A DNA stretch of 47,083 bases from an uncultured Clostridia bacterium (GCA_934675735.1 CAKURR010000019.1:1-47083), one strand, 5' to 3'; shown: positions 14,864 to 24,448, numbered from the stretch's first letter. Numbers and translations: made by a program. The notes: generated by a model from the sequence alone, not told the origin.

Positions 14864-15848
14864 ATGGTTTGCAAAGCTCAAGCGCCGCACGGCCGAAATC
14901 ATCGACTTTGAAAACGACGCGCTCGAGCGCGACATGGTGCGCACGCAGGAGACCCCCTCCGAAGTGAACGAGACCGAAGAGGATATCGCCCGCCGCGTGC
15001 GCGTGGAGCGCGAGCGGCAGGAGGAAGAAGAAATCGCCGCCCGCCTGCGCGCGTGGAACAGCCGCAACGTGAGCAAGGTTTCGCGCGGCGTGTACTGCGC
15101 GCTGTGCGTGCTCATCTGCGTGACGATGATTGCGCTGCTGATGTTCACGGTGATGAACCTGCCCAGCTTCGGCAGCCCGGATCACCCGATTAACAACGAG
15201 GTCTCCGCCCGCTACATCGAAAAGGGCCTGCAGGAGACGGGCGCGGTGAACATCGTCACCGGCATGATTCTGGATTACCGCGCGTTTGATACGCTGGGCG
15301 AATCCACGGTGCTCTTTACGGCGGCGATGGTGGTGCTCTTCCTGCTCCGTCTGGATACGGAGAGCGAAAAATACAGCCAGCTGGCGCGCACGATGAAGGA
15401 AGCGCCGCATGCAGATAACTTCTACGAGCCGCGCCACGACGCCATTTTGCAGATGACCGCCAAGATTCTGACCCCGATTGTCATTCTGCTGGGCATATAC
15501 GTCGTCTTGAACGGCCACCTGTCCCCGGGCGGCGGCTTCTCCGGCGGCGCGATTATGGGCGCGGGTCTGATGATTTACGTCACCGCGTTCGGCTTCAAGG
15601 ATATCCGCCGCTTCTTCACCTATAAGACGTATCAGCGCGTGGTGCTCTGCTCACTGCTCACCTACGCGGCCAGCAAGTGCTATTCGTTCTATACGGGCGC
15701 GAACGACATCCACAGCATCATTCCGCTCGGCACGCCGGGCGCGATTCTCTCCAGCGGCTTGATTCTGGTGCTGAACATCTGCGTCGGCCTCATCGTCACC
15801 TGCACGATGTATGCCTTCTACGCGGTGTTCCGGAAAGGCGAGGTGTAA
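14850..15848 (+). CDS. Fusion of an MbhE domain with Mrp subunit B
   Basis: A 332-residue protein in three parts. First comes a charged cytoplasmic region (about 1-75) rich in Glu and Arg. Next is an MbhE-like part (about 76-175: NLPSFGSPDHPINNEVSARY, then GAVNIVTGMILDYRAFDTLGESTVLFTAAMVVLFLL). Last is MrpB (about 200-330: ILTPIVILLGIYVVLNGHLSPGGGFSGGAIMGAGLMIYVTAFG). In canonical Mrp the MbhE domain is the C terminus of MrpA. ATG at 14850 sits 6 nt after GGAGGTG (14837-14843), inside the end of the preceding gene. The long charged N terminus is not a usual feature. Confidence 0.87.
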   Translation: MATPEWFAKLKRRTAEIIDFENDALERDMVRTQETPSEVNETEEDIARRVRVERERQEEEEIAARLRAWNSRNVSKVSRGVYCALCVLICVTMIALLMFTVMNLPSFGSPDHPINNEVSARYIEKGLQETGAVNIVTGMILDYRAFDTLGESTVLFTAAMVVLFLLRLDTESEKYSQLARTMKEAPHADNFYEPRHDAILQMTAKILTPIVILLGIYVVLNGHLSPGGGFSGGAIMGAGLMIYVTAFGFKDIRRFFTYKTYQRVVLCSLLTYAASKCYSFYTGANDIHSIIPLGTPGAILSSGLILVLNICVGLIVTCTMYAFYAVFRKGEV

Positions 15849-15850
15849 CG

Positions 15851-16225
15851 ATGCTGAGCAAGCTTTTGGTCAATTACGAGGAGACGGCTTCCGTCATCCT
15901 GTTCTGCATCGGCTTTTCCACGATGCTGCTGAACAAGAACCTCATCAAGAAAATCATCGGCATGGATATCATGGATACCGCCGTGTATCTCTTCCTCGCC
16001 TCTCAGGGCTACATCAAGGGGCGCACCGTGCCGATTGTGGTGGACGGCATTCAATCCGTCGAGGCGTATATCAACCCGATTCCGGCGGGTCTGGTGCTCA
16101 CGGGCATCGTCGTTTCCGTCAGCGTGTCGGCGCTGATGCTGGCGCTTTCCATCCGGCTGTATTACCGCTACAACACGCTGAACCTCGACGAAATCATCGC
16201 GCTTTCGGGAAAGGAGGAGGTCTAA
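15851..16225 (+). CDS. mrpC: Mrp/Mnh antiporter subunit C (NuoK-like)
   Basis: A 124-residue NuoK-like subunit with three membrane segments (SVILFCIGFSTMLLNKNLIKKIIGMDIMDTAVYLFLAS, then PIPAGLVLTGIVVSVSVSALMLALSIRLYYRYNTLNLDEI). The GMDIMDTAVYLF stretch and PIPAGLVLTGIVVSVS are the family signatures; canonical MrpC has PIPQALVLTAIVI. It starts 2 nt after the previous stop. Confidence 0.92.
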   Translation: MLSKLLVNYEETASVILFCIGFSTMLLNKNLIKKIIGMDIMDTAVYLFLASQGYIKGRTVPIVVDGIQSVEAYINPIPAGLVLTGIVVSVSVSALMLALSIRLYYRYNTLNLDEIIALSGKEEV

Positions 16226-16226
16226 C

Positions 16227-17723
16227 GTGCAGTTCGTTCAGAACTTCCCCTTCTTCAGCATCCTGCTGACGCTGATGGGCGCGGTCGCCAGCTCAGTGAT
16301 GAGCGGCAAACGCGCGCGCCGCACGACGCTGTTTCTGATTGCGGCGGATTTGGCCTTCACCGTCGGCGCGCTGGTCTACACCTTGCAGACGGGCGACAGC
16401 TACGCCTACAAGATGGGCCACTTCCCCGCGCCGTGGGGCAACGAAATCCGCGTCGGCGTGCTGGAAACGGTGTCGCTGACGGTGTTTCTGCTGGTCATTC
16501 TGTTTTCTTTCTTGGGCGGCATGCGCCGCTCGGAGAAGGAAATCGAGCCGACCAAGTATAATATCTATTGTATCCTCACCGATTTGACCATGCTCTCGCT
16601 GATTGCGCTGGTCTACACCAACGACCTGTTCACCGCTTACGTGTTCATCGAAATCAATACGCTGGCGGCGGCGGGACTGGTGATGATGCGCCAGCACGGG
16701 CGCGCGCTGGTTGCGGGCGTGCGGTATATGATGATGAACCTGCTGGGCTCGAGCCTGTTCCTCATCGGCATTGTGATTCTCTACACGATTACGGGCCACC
16801 TGCTGATGGTCAACATCCACGAGAGCGTCGTCGCGCTGGCGGCGAGCGGGCGCTATCACGTGCCGCTGACGGTGGTGGTCAGCCTCATCAGCGTGGGTCT
16901 GGCGATGAAGTGCGCGCTGTTCCCGTTTGACAAGTGGCTGCCTGCGGCGTATTCCAACAGCACGCCGAGCGGCTCCGCGATGCTCTCGAGCATCGTCTCC
17001 AAGGGCTACATCTTCCTGCTGATTAAGGTGTATGTGCGCGTCATCGGCTTTGACGTCATCCGCTCGCTGGGCATCTGCGACGTGCTGTTCGTGTTCGGCG
17101 CCATCGGCATGATTGCCGGCTCGGTCAACGCCATGCGCGCCAAGACGACCCGCATGATGGTGGCCTATTCCTCCGTCGCGCAGATTGGCTACATCTTCGC
17201 GGCGCTGGGTCTGGGCAACGAGCTGGGCATCCTCTGCGCGCTGTGGCACACGCTGGCCCACTCGGCGACGAAATCCATGCTGTTCATTTCCGCACATACG
17301 CTCGACCATGCCTCCGGCGACACGCATCTGCGCAAGGATCTGCGCGGCAGCTTCTACCGCAGCCCGCTGGCGGCGGCGGCGTTTACGCTGGGTGCGGCAA
17401 ACCTGGTCGGCGTGCCGATGCTGAGCGTCTTTATCACCAAGGTGACGATGGCGCAGGCGGCGGTGATGACGGGCGGGCGGCACACGGTGATTGCTCTGTG
17501 CGCGCTGGCGGTTTCCACACTGCTTAACGCCTATTACTTCCTGGGCACGACGATGCAGCTGTATATCCCCGACCACGAGCACCCCGAGCGCAACGCCCGC
17601 GTGAAGATTAACGTCTACGCGGCTGTCGGCCTCATCGGCTTTATCGCGCTCAACCTCACACTCAGCTTCTGCGCGCAGGGCATTTTCGGCGCTCTGCTTG
17701 ACGGCCTGACCCGATTTGCATAA
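16227..17723 (+). CDS. Antiporter-type subunit 1 (MrpD/NuoN-like)
   Basis: A 498-residue membrane protein of the proton-translocating NuoL/M/N-MrpA/D family with about fourteen hydrophobic segments. The conserved acid in helix 5 is Glu142 (FIEINTLAAAG), and the helix 7 and 8 lysines are Lys228 (AMKCALFPF) and Lys259 (SKGYIF). The usual FPFHxWLP histidine is replaced by Asp (FPFDKWLP), and the following stretch is AAYSNSTPSGSAMLSSIVSKG rather than DAHxxAPxxVSAxL. GTG at 16227 follows AAAGGAGGAGGT directly. It is the first of four such subunits in the operon. Confidence 0.9.
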   Translation: MQFVQNFPFFSILLTLMGAVASSVMSGKRARRTTLFLIAADLAFTVGALVYTLQTGDSYAYKMGHFPAPWGNEIRVGVLETVSLTVFLLVILFSFLGGMRRSEKEIEPTKYNIYCILTDLTMLSLIALVYTNDLFTAYVFIEINTLAAAGLVMMRQHGRALVAGVRYMMMNLLGSSLFLIGIVILYTITGHLLMVNIHESVVALAASGRYHVPLTVVVSLISVGLAMKCALFPFDKWLPAAYSNSTPSGSAMLSSIVSKGYIFLLIKVYVRVIGFDVIRSLGICDVLFVFGAIGMIAGSVNAMRAKTTRMMVAYSSVAQIGYIFAALGLGNELGILCALWHTLAHSATKSMLFISAHTLDHASGDTHLRKDLRGSFYRSPLAAAAFTLGAANLVGVPMLSVFITKVTMAQAAVMTGGRHTVIALCALAVSTLLNAYYFLGTTMQLYIPDHEHPERNARVKINVYAAVGLIGFIALNLTLSFCAQGIFGALLDGLTRFA

Positions 17724-17744
17724 GAGACGAGGAGGAAAACAACC

Positions 17745-19211
17745 GTGAACATTCTGTTGATTCTGGCGATCTTCTGGCCTGCGCTGGCGGGGCTGGTCGT
17801 CTTTCTGATGCCGACCTGCAAAGAGAACAGGCAGCTGCGCGGCCGGGCGGTGAACGCGGCGCTGGCGGTCGAGTTGGCGCTGACGCTCATCATGTGTCTG
17901 GGGCAGGGCACGAAGATGGTGCTGCTGAACATGACCCCGACCCTGCGGATTGAAATGAACGTGGACATGGTGGGCTGCATCTTCGCCGTGCTGATGAGCA
18001 CGATGTGGCTGCTTTCCGGCGTGTTTGCCCGCGAATACATGGGGCACGACAACAACGAGCGCCTGTATCAGGTGTTCTTTATGTGCGTGCTTTCCGCGCT
18101 CATCGGCCAGTGCTACGCCGGCTCGATGGTGACGCTGTATGTGTTCTATGAGCTGATGACGCTGCTCTCCGTGCCGATGGTCGTGCATGAGCGCACGCCG
18201 CAGGCCGTCGCCGCCGGTATCAAGTATCTGGTGTATTCCATCTTCGGCGCGATGCTGGGCCTGCTGGGCATCTTCTTCTTCAGCAACTATCTGGGCACGG
18301 TGACGTTTGTGCCGGGCGGCGTGGAGACCGCGGCGAGCGCGCCGAGCGGCCTGCTGCTCATCACGTTCCTGGTCATCATCGGCTTCGGCACGAAGGCGGG
18401 CATGTTCCCGATGCACGGCTGGCTGCCGACGGCGCACCCGGTTGCGCCCGCGCCGGCTTCCGCCGTGCTCTCCGGCGTGATTACCAAGGCGGGCGTGCTG
18501 GCCGTGCTGCGCGTCATCTATTATCTGGTCGGCGCGGACGTGCTGCGCGGCACGTGGGTGCAGAAGGGTTTTATGACCCTGACGCTCATCACCGTGTTCA
18601 TGGGCTCGATGCTGGCTTACCGCGAGCCGCTGATTAAAAAGCGTCTGGCGTATTCCACCGTTTCTCAGGTGAGCTATGTGCTCTTCGGCCTGGCCTGCAT
18701 GGTGCCGACCGCATTTGAAGGCGCGATGCTGCATGTGGTGGCGCACTCCGTCATCAAGGACGCGCTGTTCCTCTGCGCGGGCGCGTTCATCCACCAGACG
18801 GGCAAGACCTATGTCCGCGATCTGCGCGGCATCGGCAAGGAAATGCCGATTACCACCTGGTGCTGGACGATTGCCTCCCTCGGCCTTATCGGTATCCCGC
18901 CGACGGGCGGCTTTGTCAGCAAGTGGGAGCTGGCGACCGGCTCGCTGCAGACCGGCCTTGCGGGCTTTGACGTCATCGGCCCGGTGATTCTGATTGTGTC
19001 CGCGCTGCTGACGGCGGCGTATCTGCTGCCCGTGACGATTAACGGCTTCTTCCCCGGCAGCGACTATGATTATTCTGGCCTCACCAACAAGGAGGGCAGC
19101 AAGCTGATGACCGTGCCGATGATTCTGCTGGCTGTCGGCGTGGTTGTGACCGGCGTGTTTGCCCAGCCGCTCATCAACGCGATTGCCGTGGCGGCCGCGT
19201 CGGTGTTATAA
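17745..19211 (+). CDS. Antiporter-type subunit 2 (NuoM/MrpD-like)
   Basis: A 488-residue family member with all key residues: the helix 5 Glu in YVFYELMTLLSVPMVVH, the helix 7 Lys in GFGTKAGMFPMHGWLPTAHP (histidine retained), and the helix 8 Lys in SGVITKAGVLAVLR; RLAYSTVSQVSYVLFG is the usual later motif. GTG at 17745 follows AGGAGG. It should form a full proton/cation channel and transmit motion to its neighbours through a broken helix. Confidence 0.92.
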   Translation: MNILLILAIFWPALAGLVVFLMPTCKENRQLRGRAVNAALAVELALTLIMCLGQGTKMVLLNMTPTLRIEMNVDMVGCIFAVLMSTMWLLSGVFAREYMGHDNNERLYQVFFMCVLSALIGQCYAGSMVTLYVFYELMTLLSVPMVVHERTPQAVAAGIKYLVYSIFGAMLGLLGIFFFSNYLGTVTFVPGGVETAASAPSGLLLITFLVIIGFGTKAGMFPMHGWLPTAHPVAPAPASAVLSGVITKAGVLAVLRVIYYLVGADVLRGTWVQKGFMTLTLITVFMGSMLAYREPLIKKRLAYSTVSQVSYVLFGLACMVPTAFEGAMLHVVAHSVIKDALFLCAGAFIHQTGKTYVRDLRGIGKEMPITTWCWTIASLGLIGIPPTGGFVSKWELATGSLQTGLAGFDVIGPVILIVSALLTAAYLLPVTINGFFPGSDYDYSGLTNKEGSKLMTVPMILLAVGVVVTGVFAQPLINAIAVAAASVL

Positions 19212-19226
19212 GGAGTAAAAGAAGTC

Positions 19227-20684
19227 ATGTTAAGCCTTGCGGTTTTTCTTCCGATTGTGTGCGGCCTGCTGCTGCTTCTGCTGGGCAGGGGCGTGGAGCA
19301 CCGCGTGCGTCAGGTGCTGGTGGAGACGGTGACGGTGGTCACCTCGCTGCTGGTGCTGCTTTGCCTGTTGAATCGGCGGGGAACGGTGTATACGCCGTTT
19401 TACCTTCTGCCGAGTCTGCCCATCCGTTTTGCCATCGATGGGGTGGGAAGCGTGTTTACGGCGATTGTTGCCTTTCTCTGGCCGCTGGCCGCGCTGTACG
19501 GATTTGAGTATATGGAGCACGAGGGCGGCGAAAACCACTTCTTCGCGCTCTATACCATCACCTACGGCGTGACGCTGGGCATTTCCACGGCGGCCAATAT
19601 TCTGACGCTGTATTTCTTCTACGAGTTCCTGACGCTCTCCACCCTGCCGCTGGTCATGCACGGCACCGAGAAGCCCTCCGAGCGCGCGGGTTACACCTAC
19701 ATGCTCTATTCCTTCTTCGGCGCGGCGCTGGCGTTCATCGGCGTGATGCTGGTCATCTCTTACGGCGACGGCGGTGCGTTTGCGATGGGCGGCGTGATGG
19801 CGCAGGCGGCGGCCGAGCACCCGACGATGGTGCAGCTGGGCTACCTGTGCGCGTTCCTCGGCTTCGGCGTGAAGGCGGCGGTTTTCCCGTTCCACGCGTG
19901 GCTGCCGGAGGCTTCCGTCGCGCCGACGCCGGTGACGGCGCTGCTGCATGCGGTCGCGGTGGTCAAGAGCGGCGTGTTCGCCATCATCCGCGTGACGTAT
20001 TTCAGCTTCGGCGCGCAGGTTCTGCGCGGCACGACGGCGCAGAACATCGCGCTGCTGCTGGCGAGCGCAACGATTGTTTACGGCTCGACGATGGCGGTCA
20101 AGGAGCACCACTTCAAGCGCCGCCTGGCGTATTCCACCGTGTCGAACCTGTCTTACATCGTGCTGGCGGCGAGCCTGATGACCCAGAGCGGCCTGACGGC
20201 TTCGCTGGCGCATATGCTCTTCCACGCGCTGATTAAGATTACGCTGTTCTTCTGCGCGGGCGCGGTGATGGTGAAAACGGAGCGCACGCAGATTGAGGAT
20301 CTGCGCGGCCTGTCCCGCGTCATGCCGTTCACCTGCGCGACGTATACCGTCGGCGCGGTTTCGCTGATGGGCACGCCGCTTCTGCCGGGTTTTGTGAGCA
20401 AGTGGCTCATCGGCTCGGCGGCGATTGAGACGGGCACGGCGATGGGCATGGTCGGCGTGGCGGCGATTCTGATTTCCGCCGTGCTGACGGCCATCTATCT
20501 GATGGGTCCGGCGCTGTCGATGTATTTCCGCCCGCTGGAGGGCATGGAGAAGGTTGAAAGCTGTGACCCCGGCTGGCGGATGAAGCTGCCGTTCGCCGTG
20601 CTGGCGGCGGTCATCGTGCTCTGCGGCCTGTTCTCCGACCCGATTATCACGCTGCTGGCGAATCTCTCCGCCGGCGTGATGTGA
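19227..20684 (+). CDS. Antiporter-type subunit 3 (NuoM/MrpD-like)
   Basis: A 485-residue family member, close in layout to subunit 2: Glu in YFFYEFLTLSTLPLVMHG, Lys in GFGVKAAVFPFHAWLPEAS, Lys in AVAVVKSGVFAIIR, and RLAYSTVSNLSYIVLAASL. APTPVTALLHAVAVV replaces the APAPASAVLSG of its neighbours. It starts 15 nt after subunit 2 with an AAGGAGTAAAAG site and ends 17 nt before subunit 4. Subunits 2 and 3 may be an old duplication. Confidence 0.92.
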   Translation: MLSLAVFLPIVCGLLLLLLGRGVEHRVRQVLVETVTVVTSLLVLLCLLNRRGTVYTPFYLLPSLPIRFAIDGVGSVFTAIVAFLWPLAALYGFEYMEHEGGENHFFALYTITYGVTLGISTAANILTLYFFYEFLTLSTLPLVMHGTEKPSERAGYTYMLYSFFGAALAFIGVMLVISYGDGGAFAMGGVMAQAAAEHPTMVQLGYLCAFLGFGVKAAVFPFHAWLPEASVAPTPVTALLHAVAVVKSGVFAIIRVTYFSFGAQVLRGTTAQNIALLLASATIVYGSTMAVKEHHFKRRLAYSTVSNLSYIVLAASLMTQSGLTASLAHMLFHALIKITLFFCAGAVMVKTERTQIEDLRGLSRVMPFTCATYTVGAVSLMGTPLLPGFVSKWLIGSAAIETGTAMGMVGVAAILISAVLTAIYLMGPALSMYFRPLEGMEKVESCDPGWRMKLPFAVLAAVIVLCGLFSDPIITLLANLSAGVM

Positions 20685-20701
20685 GAAAGGGGGAAAGTGA
20701 C

Positions 20702-22849
20702 ATGTTGCTGTTTCCGGTGTTTTTCCCGATGATAGCGGCGGTTTGCAGCTATTTAATCGGCCGAAAGGATAAAAAGCTGCGCGACCGCGCGGTGCAGGTG
20801 TTCTGCCTGATTGAGTTTGCCGCGGCGGCTGCGGCAATGGGGCTTGTTGTGGCGGGCAGGGAGCTTTCCGCCGCGATTCCCGGCTTCTGCGGCTTCGGCC
20901 TGAGCTTTCAGCTCGACGGCTTCCGCGCGCTGTATGCGCTGGTTGCGGGCGTGATGTGGCTGATGACTTCGCTGCTTTCCGGCGATTACTTTGCGCATCA
21001 CTACCGCAACCGCAATCGGTATTATTTCTTCTTCCTGCTGACGCAGGGCGCGACGGTGGGCGTGTTTCTCTCCGCGGATCTGTTCACCACGTTCATCTTC
21101 TTTGAAATCATGAGCTTCACCTCGTATACGTGGGTCGCGCACGACGAGACCCCGGGCGCGATGCGCGCGGCGGAGACGTATCTGGCCGTCGCCATCATCG
21201 GCGGCATGGTGATGCTGATGGGCCTGTTCCTGCTGTATGACGCGGTCGGCACGCTGACCATTTCCGAGCTGTATGAGGCGGCGAAGGCGTGCCCGAACAA
21301 GGGCAGAATCTGGGCGGCGAGCATCTGCATCCTCTTCGGCTTCGGCGCGAAGGCGGGCATGTTCCCGCTGCACATCTGGCTGCCGAAGGCGCATCCGGTT
21401 GCGCCTGCCCCGGCCTCCGCGCTGCTCTCCGGCATCCTGACCAAGTCTGGCATTTTCGGCGTGATTGTCGTGTCGGCCAACATCTTCCGCGCGAGCACGG
21501 CGTGGGGCAACCTCATCCTCGTGCTCGGCCTGATTACGATGCTGGGCGGCGCGGTGCTGGCGGTGTTTTCCGTCAACCTCAAGCGCACGCTGGCCTGCTC
21601 GTCGATGAGCCAAATCGGCTTCATCCTCACGGGCATTGCGATGGGCTGCCTGCTGGGCGAGGAGAACGCGCTGGCCGCGCGCGGCGCGCTGCTCTACATG
21701 GTCAATCACTCGCTCTTCAAGCTGATTCTGTTCATGGCGGCGGGCGTGGTTTACATGAACCTGCACAAGCTGAACCTGAACGATGTGCGCGGATTCGGCC
21801 GCAAAAAGCCGATTCTGCACTTCGCGTTCCTGATGGGCGCGGTCGGCCTGATGGGCGTGCCGGGCTTCTCGGGCTACGTCTCCAAGACGCTGATTCACGA
21901 GGGCATTGTGGAATACGCCGAGCTGCTCGCCGAAGAGGGCATGGGCGCGCTGGCGCTGCTCTACCGCGGCGCGGAATGGATTTACCTGTTCTCCGGCGGC
22001 CTGACGGGCGCGTATATGATTAAGCTGTACATCTGCCTGTTCTGGGAGAAGCATCCGACGCAGCAGATTGCCTATGAGGCGAAAAAGCCGTACATGGGCA
22101 AGCTTTCCGCGCTGGCGCTGTTCCTGAGCGCGGCGATTGTGCCGATTCTGGGCCTTACGCCGAACCTGACGATGGATAAAATCGCGGATATCGCGGGCGG
22201 TTTCCTGAACGCGGCCACACCCGCGCACGCGGTGCACTACTTCTCGCTGACCAACATCAAGGGCGCCTGCATCTCGCTGGTCATCGGCCTGGTCGTGTAT
22301 CTGGCCTTTATCCGCCCCGTGCTGACGAAGAAGGAAGCGGGCGTGCGCGAATATGTCGATCTCTGGCCGAGCCGACTGGATATCGAGGAACGCGTCTATC
22401 GTCCGGCGATTTACGGCCTGCTGGATATCGGCGGCAGGTTTGCGGGTCTGGGCAGCGAAATCACGCTGGAAACCTACGTCTACCGCCCGCTGATTCGCGC
22501 GCTGACGCTGTTCTTCGCGGCGGTGTTCGGCTTCCTCGGCGGCCTGACGGACTTTGTGGCCGACGTTATCGCCCGCAAGGTGCTCTCCGCCCGAAAGAAG
22601 AAGCCTGAAAACAACGTCGGCAACGCGATTACCCGCGCCGTCGGCGGCGTGTTCGACGGCATGGCCGAGGGCTTGAACCACACCGTGCTGCGCGGCCACC
22701 GGATTGAGCACCACGCGATGGCGCGAATCTCCGCCGTGTGGGACGGCATCATGGACGCCGTCAGCCAGATGAGCCACACGATGAGCTACGGTTTGCTGCT
22801 CTTCGGTCTGGGCCTGTGCGTGACGCTGCTGTATTTGATGTTCTATTGA
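20702..22849 (+). CDS. Antiporter-type subunit 4 with long C-terminal extension (NuoL/MrpA-like)
   Basis: A 715-residue family member. The core (about 1-470) has Glu in FIFFEIMSFTSYTWVAH, Lys in GFGAKAGMFPLHIWLPKAHP and Lys in SGILTKSGIFGVIV. The remaining 240 residues hold more hydrophobic segments, a long amphipathic region and a last membrane segment (SYGLLLFGLGLCVTLLYLMF). Such an extension recalls the lateral helix of NuoL and may brace the neighbouring channels; this is an inference. It is the likeliest stand-in for the N-terminal part of MrpA. ATG at 20702 follows AAAGGGGGAAAG; the frame before it is not used. A strong terminator ends the operon. Confidence 0.88.
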   Translation: MLLFPVFFPMIAAVCSYLIGRKDKKLRDRAVQVFCLIEFAAAAAAMGLVVAGRELSAAIPGFCGFGLSFQLDGFRALYALVAGVMWLMTSLLSGDYFAHHYRNRNRYYFFFLLTQGATVGVFLSADLFTTFIFFEIMSFTSYTWVAHDETPGAMRAAETYLAVAIIGGMVMLMGLFLLYDAVGTLTISELYEAAKACPNKGRIWAASICILFGFGAKAGMFPLHIWLPKAHPVAPAPASALLSGILTKSGIFGVIVVSANIFRASTAWGNLILVLGLITMLGGAVLAVFSVNLKRTLACSSMSQIGFILTGIAMGCLLGEENALAARGALLYMVNHSLFKLILFMAAGVVYMNLHKLNLNDVRGFGRKKPILHFAFLMGAVGLMGVPGFSGYVSKTLIHEGIVEYAELLAEEGMGALALLYRGAEWIYLFSGGLTGAYMIKLYICLFWEKHPTQQIAYEAKKPYMGKLSALALFLSAAIVPILGLTPNLTMDKIADIAGGFLNAATPAHAVHYFSLTNIKGACISLVIGLVVYLAFIRPVLTKKEAGVREYVDLWPSRLDIEERVYRPAIYGLLDIGGRFAGLGSEITLETYVYRPLIRALTLFFAAVFGFLGGLTDFVADVIARKVLSARKKKPENNVGNAITRAVGGVFDGMAEGLNHTVLRGHRIEHHAMARISAVWDGIMDAVSQMSHTMSYGLLLFGLGLCVTLLYLMFY

Positions 22850-22858
22850 GAATACACC

Positions 22859-22899
22859 AAAAAGCGCCGCTTTCCTTTTACGGGAAAGTGGCGCTTTTT
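22859..22899 (+). terminator. Terminator of the Mrp operon
   Basis: A 17-bp stem, AAAAAGCGCCGCTTTCC (22859-22875) with GGAAAGTGGCGCTTTTT (22883-22899), with one G-T pair and a terminal T-run. Confidence 0.92.
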
Positions 22900-22912
22900 A
22901 AGCCAAAACGGA

Positions 22913-22941
22913 TTGACAGAAAGATTATAAGCCGTTAAAAT
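22913..22941 (+). promoter_or_regulatory. Promoter of the second MATE gene
   Basis: -35 TTGACA (22913-22918), 17-nt spacer, -10 TAAAAT (22936-22941). A TATAAT overlaps it at 22941-22946 but would need a 22-nt spacer. Confidence 0.75.
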
Positions 22942-23002
22942 ATAATCTTGTGCAATCTGAAATTGAAGTAAATGTGAACGAAGTCAGAGAGAGAGGAACA
23001 TC

Positions 23003-24391
23003 ATGGCGAACCCGACTCAAACGAACGTGCAAAACGAAGCGCCCGTGCAGGAAAATAAAATGGGCGTGATGCCCGTGGGCAAGCTGCTCTTTTCCATGAG
23101 CCTGCCGATTATGATATCGATGCTGGTGCAGGCGCTTTACAACGTGGTGGATTCCATGTTTGTGGCGCGCGTGAGCGAAAACGCGCTGACCGCGCTGAGC
23201 ATGGCCTTCCCGATTCAGAACCTGATGATTGCGGTTTCCACGGGCTTGGGCGTGGGCCTGAACGCAGTGCTTTCCCGCGCGCTGGGCGCGAAGGACGGCA
23301 AGGGCGTCAACCGCGCGGCGACCAACGGCATCATGCTGCTGTTCATCTGCGGCCTGATTTTCATGCTCGGCGGCGTGACGATTGTGCGCCCGTATTTTGA
23401 AATGCAGACCGATATCGCGGAAATCGTCGAGAGCGGCATCGATTACACGACCATCGTCATGGTCGGCTCGATGGGCGTTTTCATGCAGATTCTCTTCGAG
23501 CGCCTGCTGCAAAGCACCGGCCGCACGCTGCTGACGATGATCAGCCAGGGCACGGGCGCAATCATCAACATCATCTTCGACCCGATTTTCATCTTCGGCC
23601 TGTTCGGCTTCCCGAAGATGGGCGTCGCGGGCGCGGCGTATGCCACCATCCTCGGCCAGTGGATTGCGGCGGCCATCGGCCTGGTGATGAACATCCGCAA
23701 AAATCCGGAGGTTTCCATCAGCATGAAGGGCTTCCGCCCGCACGGCGCGACGCTCAGCCGCATTCTGGCCATCGGCATTCCGTCGGTGGTGATGCAGTCC
23801 ATCGGCTCGGTGATGACCTTCCTGATGAACCAGATTCTCATCGCGTTTTCCTCCACGGCGGTCGCGGTGTTCGGCGTGTATTTCAAGCTGCAGAGCTTTG
23901 TGTTCATGCCCGTGTTCGGCCTGAACAACGGCACGGTGCCGATTGTGGCCTACAACTTCGGCGCGCGCAAGGGCGAGCGCATGAAAAAGACCATCCAATA
24001 CGCCATCTGCGCGGCGGTGGGCATTATGGTCGCGGGCATGCTGCTGTTCCAGTCTGTTCCGGATAAGCTGCTGCTGCTGTTCGATGCCTCCGACGAAATG
24101 CTGCGTCTGGGCGTTCCGGCGCTGCGCATCATCTCGCTGAGCTTCCCGCTGGCGGGCTTCGGCATCGGCGCGAGCTCGGTGTTCCAGGCGCTGGGTTACA
24201 GCGTGTATTCGATGGTCGTCTCCATCATTCGCCAGCTGGCCGTGCTCATCCCGTGCGCGTATATCATCGGTCGGGTGACGGGCGACGTGACGGGCGTCTG
24301 GTGGGCGTTCGTCATCGCGGAGTTGGTCTCCCTGACGGTCAGCGCGCTGTATCTGCGCCGCGTGAACCGCAACGTGATTCGGACGATTTGA
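23003..24391 (+). CDS. MATE-family exporter (second)
   Basis: A 462-residue exporter with twelve hydrophobic segments and the MATE marks PIMISMLVQALYNVVDSMFVARVSENALTALSMAFP, GLGVGLNAVLSRALG and, in the second half, FGLNNGTVPIVAYNFGARKGERMKKTIQYA. The last three hydrophobic stretches resemble MepA-like clostridial exporters more than the MATE protein at 9901. It has its own promoter and terminator and no adjacent regulator. The start ATG at 23003 follows GAGAGGAAC. Confidence 0.93.
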   Translation: MANPTQTNVQNEAPVQENKMGVMPVGKLLFSMSLPIMISMLVQALYNVVDSMFVARVSENALTALSMAFPIQNLMIAVSTGLGVGLNAVLSRALGAKDGKGVNRAATNGIMLLFICGLIFMLGGVTIVRPYFEMQTDIAEIVESGIDYTTIVMVGSMGVFMQILFERLLQSTGRTLLTMISQGTGAIINIIFDPIFIFGLFGFPKMGVAGAAYATILGQWIAAAIGLVMNIRKNPEVSISMKGFRPHGATLSRILAIGIPSVVMQSIGSVMTFLMNQILIAFSSTAVAVFGVYFKLQSFVFMPVFGLNNGTVPIVAYNFGARKGERMKKTIQYAICAAVGIMVAGMLLFQSVPDKLLLLFDASDEMLRLGVPALRIISLSFPLAGFGIGASSVFQALGYSVYSMVVSIIRQLAVLIPCAYIIGRVTGDVTGVWWAFVIAELVSLTVSALYLRRVNRNVIRTI

Positions 24392-24398
24392 TACCCTG

Positions 24399-24424
24399 CT
24401 CCCTCTTCGGAGGGAGTTTTTTTG
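24399..24424 (+). terminator. Terminator of the second MATE gene
   Basis: CTCCCT-CTTCGG-AGGGAG (24399-24416) followed by a T8 run. Confidence 0.95.
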
Positions 24425-24448
24425 ATTTACTATGAACGAGAAAAATAA

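Noticed and set aside
16293..18794. An 833-codon open frame on the minus strand
   Set aside because: It is antisense to two well-matched antiporter subunits. Its product is an Arg/His/Gln-rich string with no domain, produced by the strong third-position GC bias of the real genes.
20753..22777. A 674-codon open frame on the minus strand
   Set aside because: It is a shadow of the fourth antiporter subunit: low-complexity, charged, no ribosome site.
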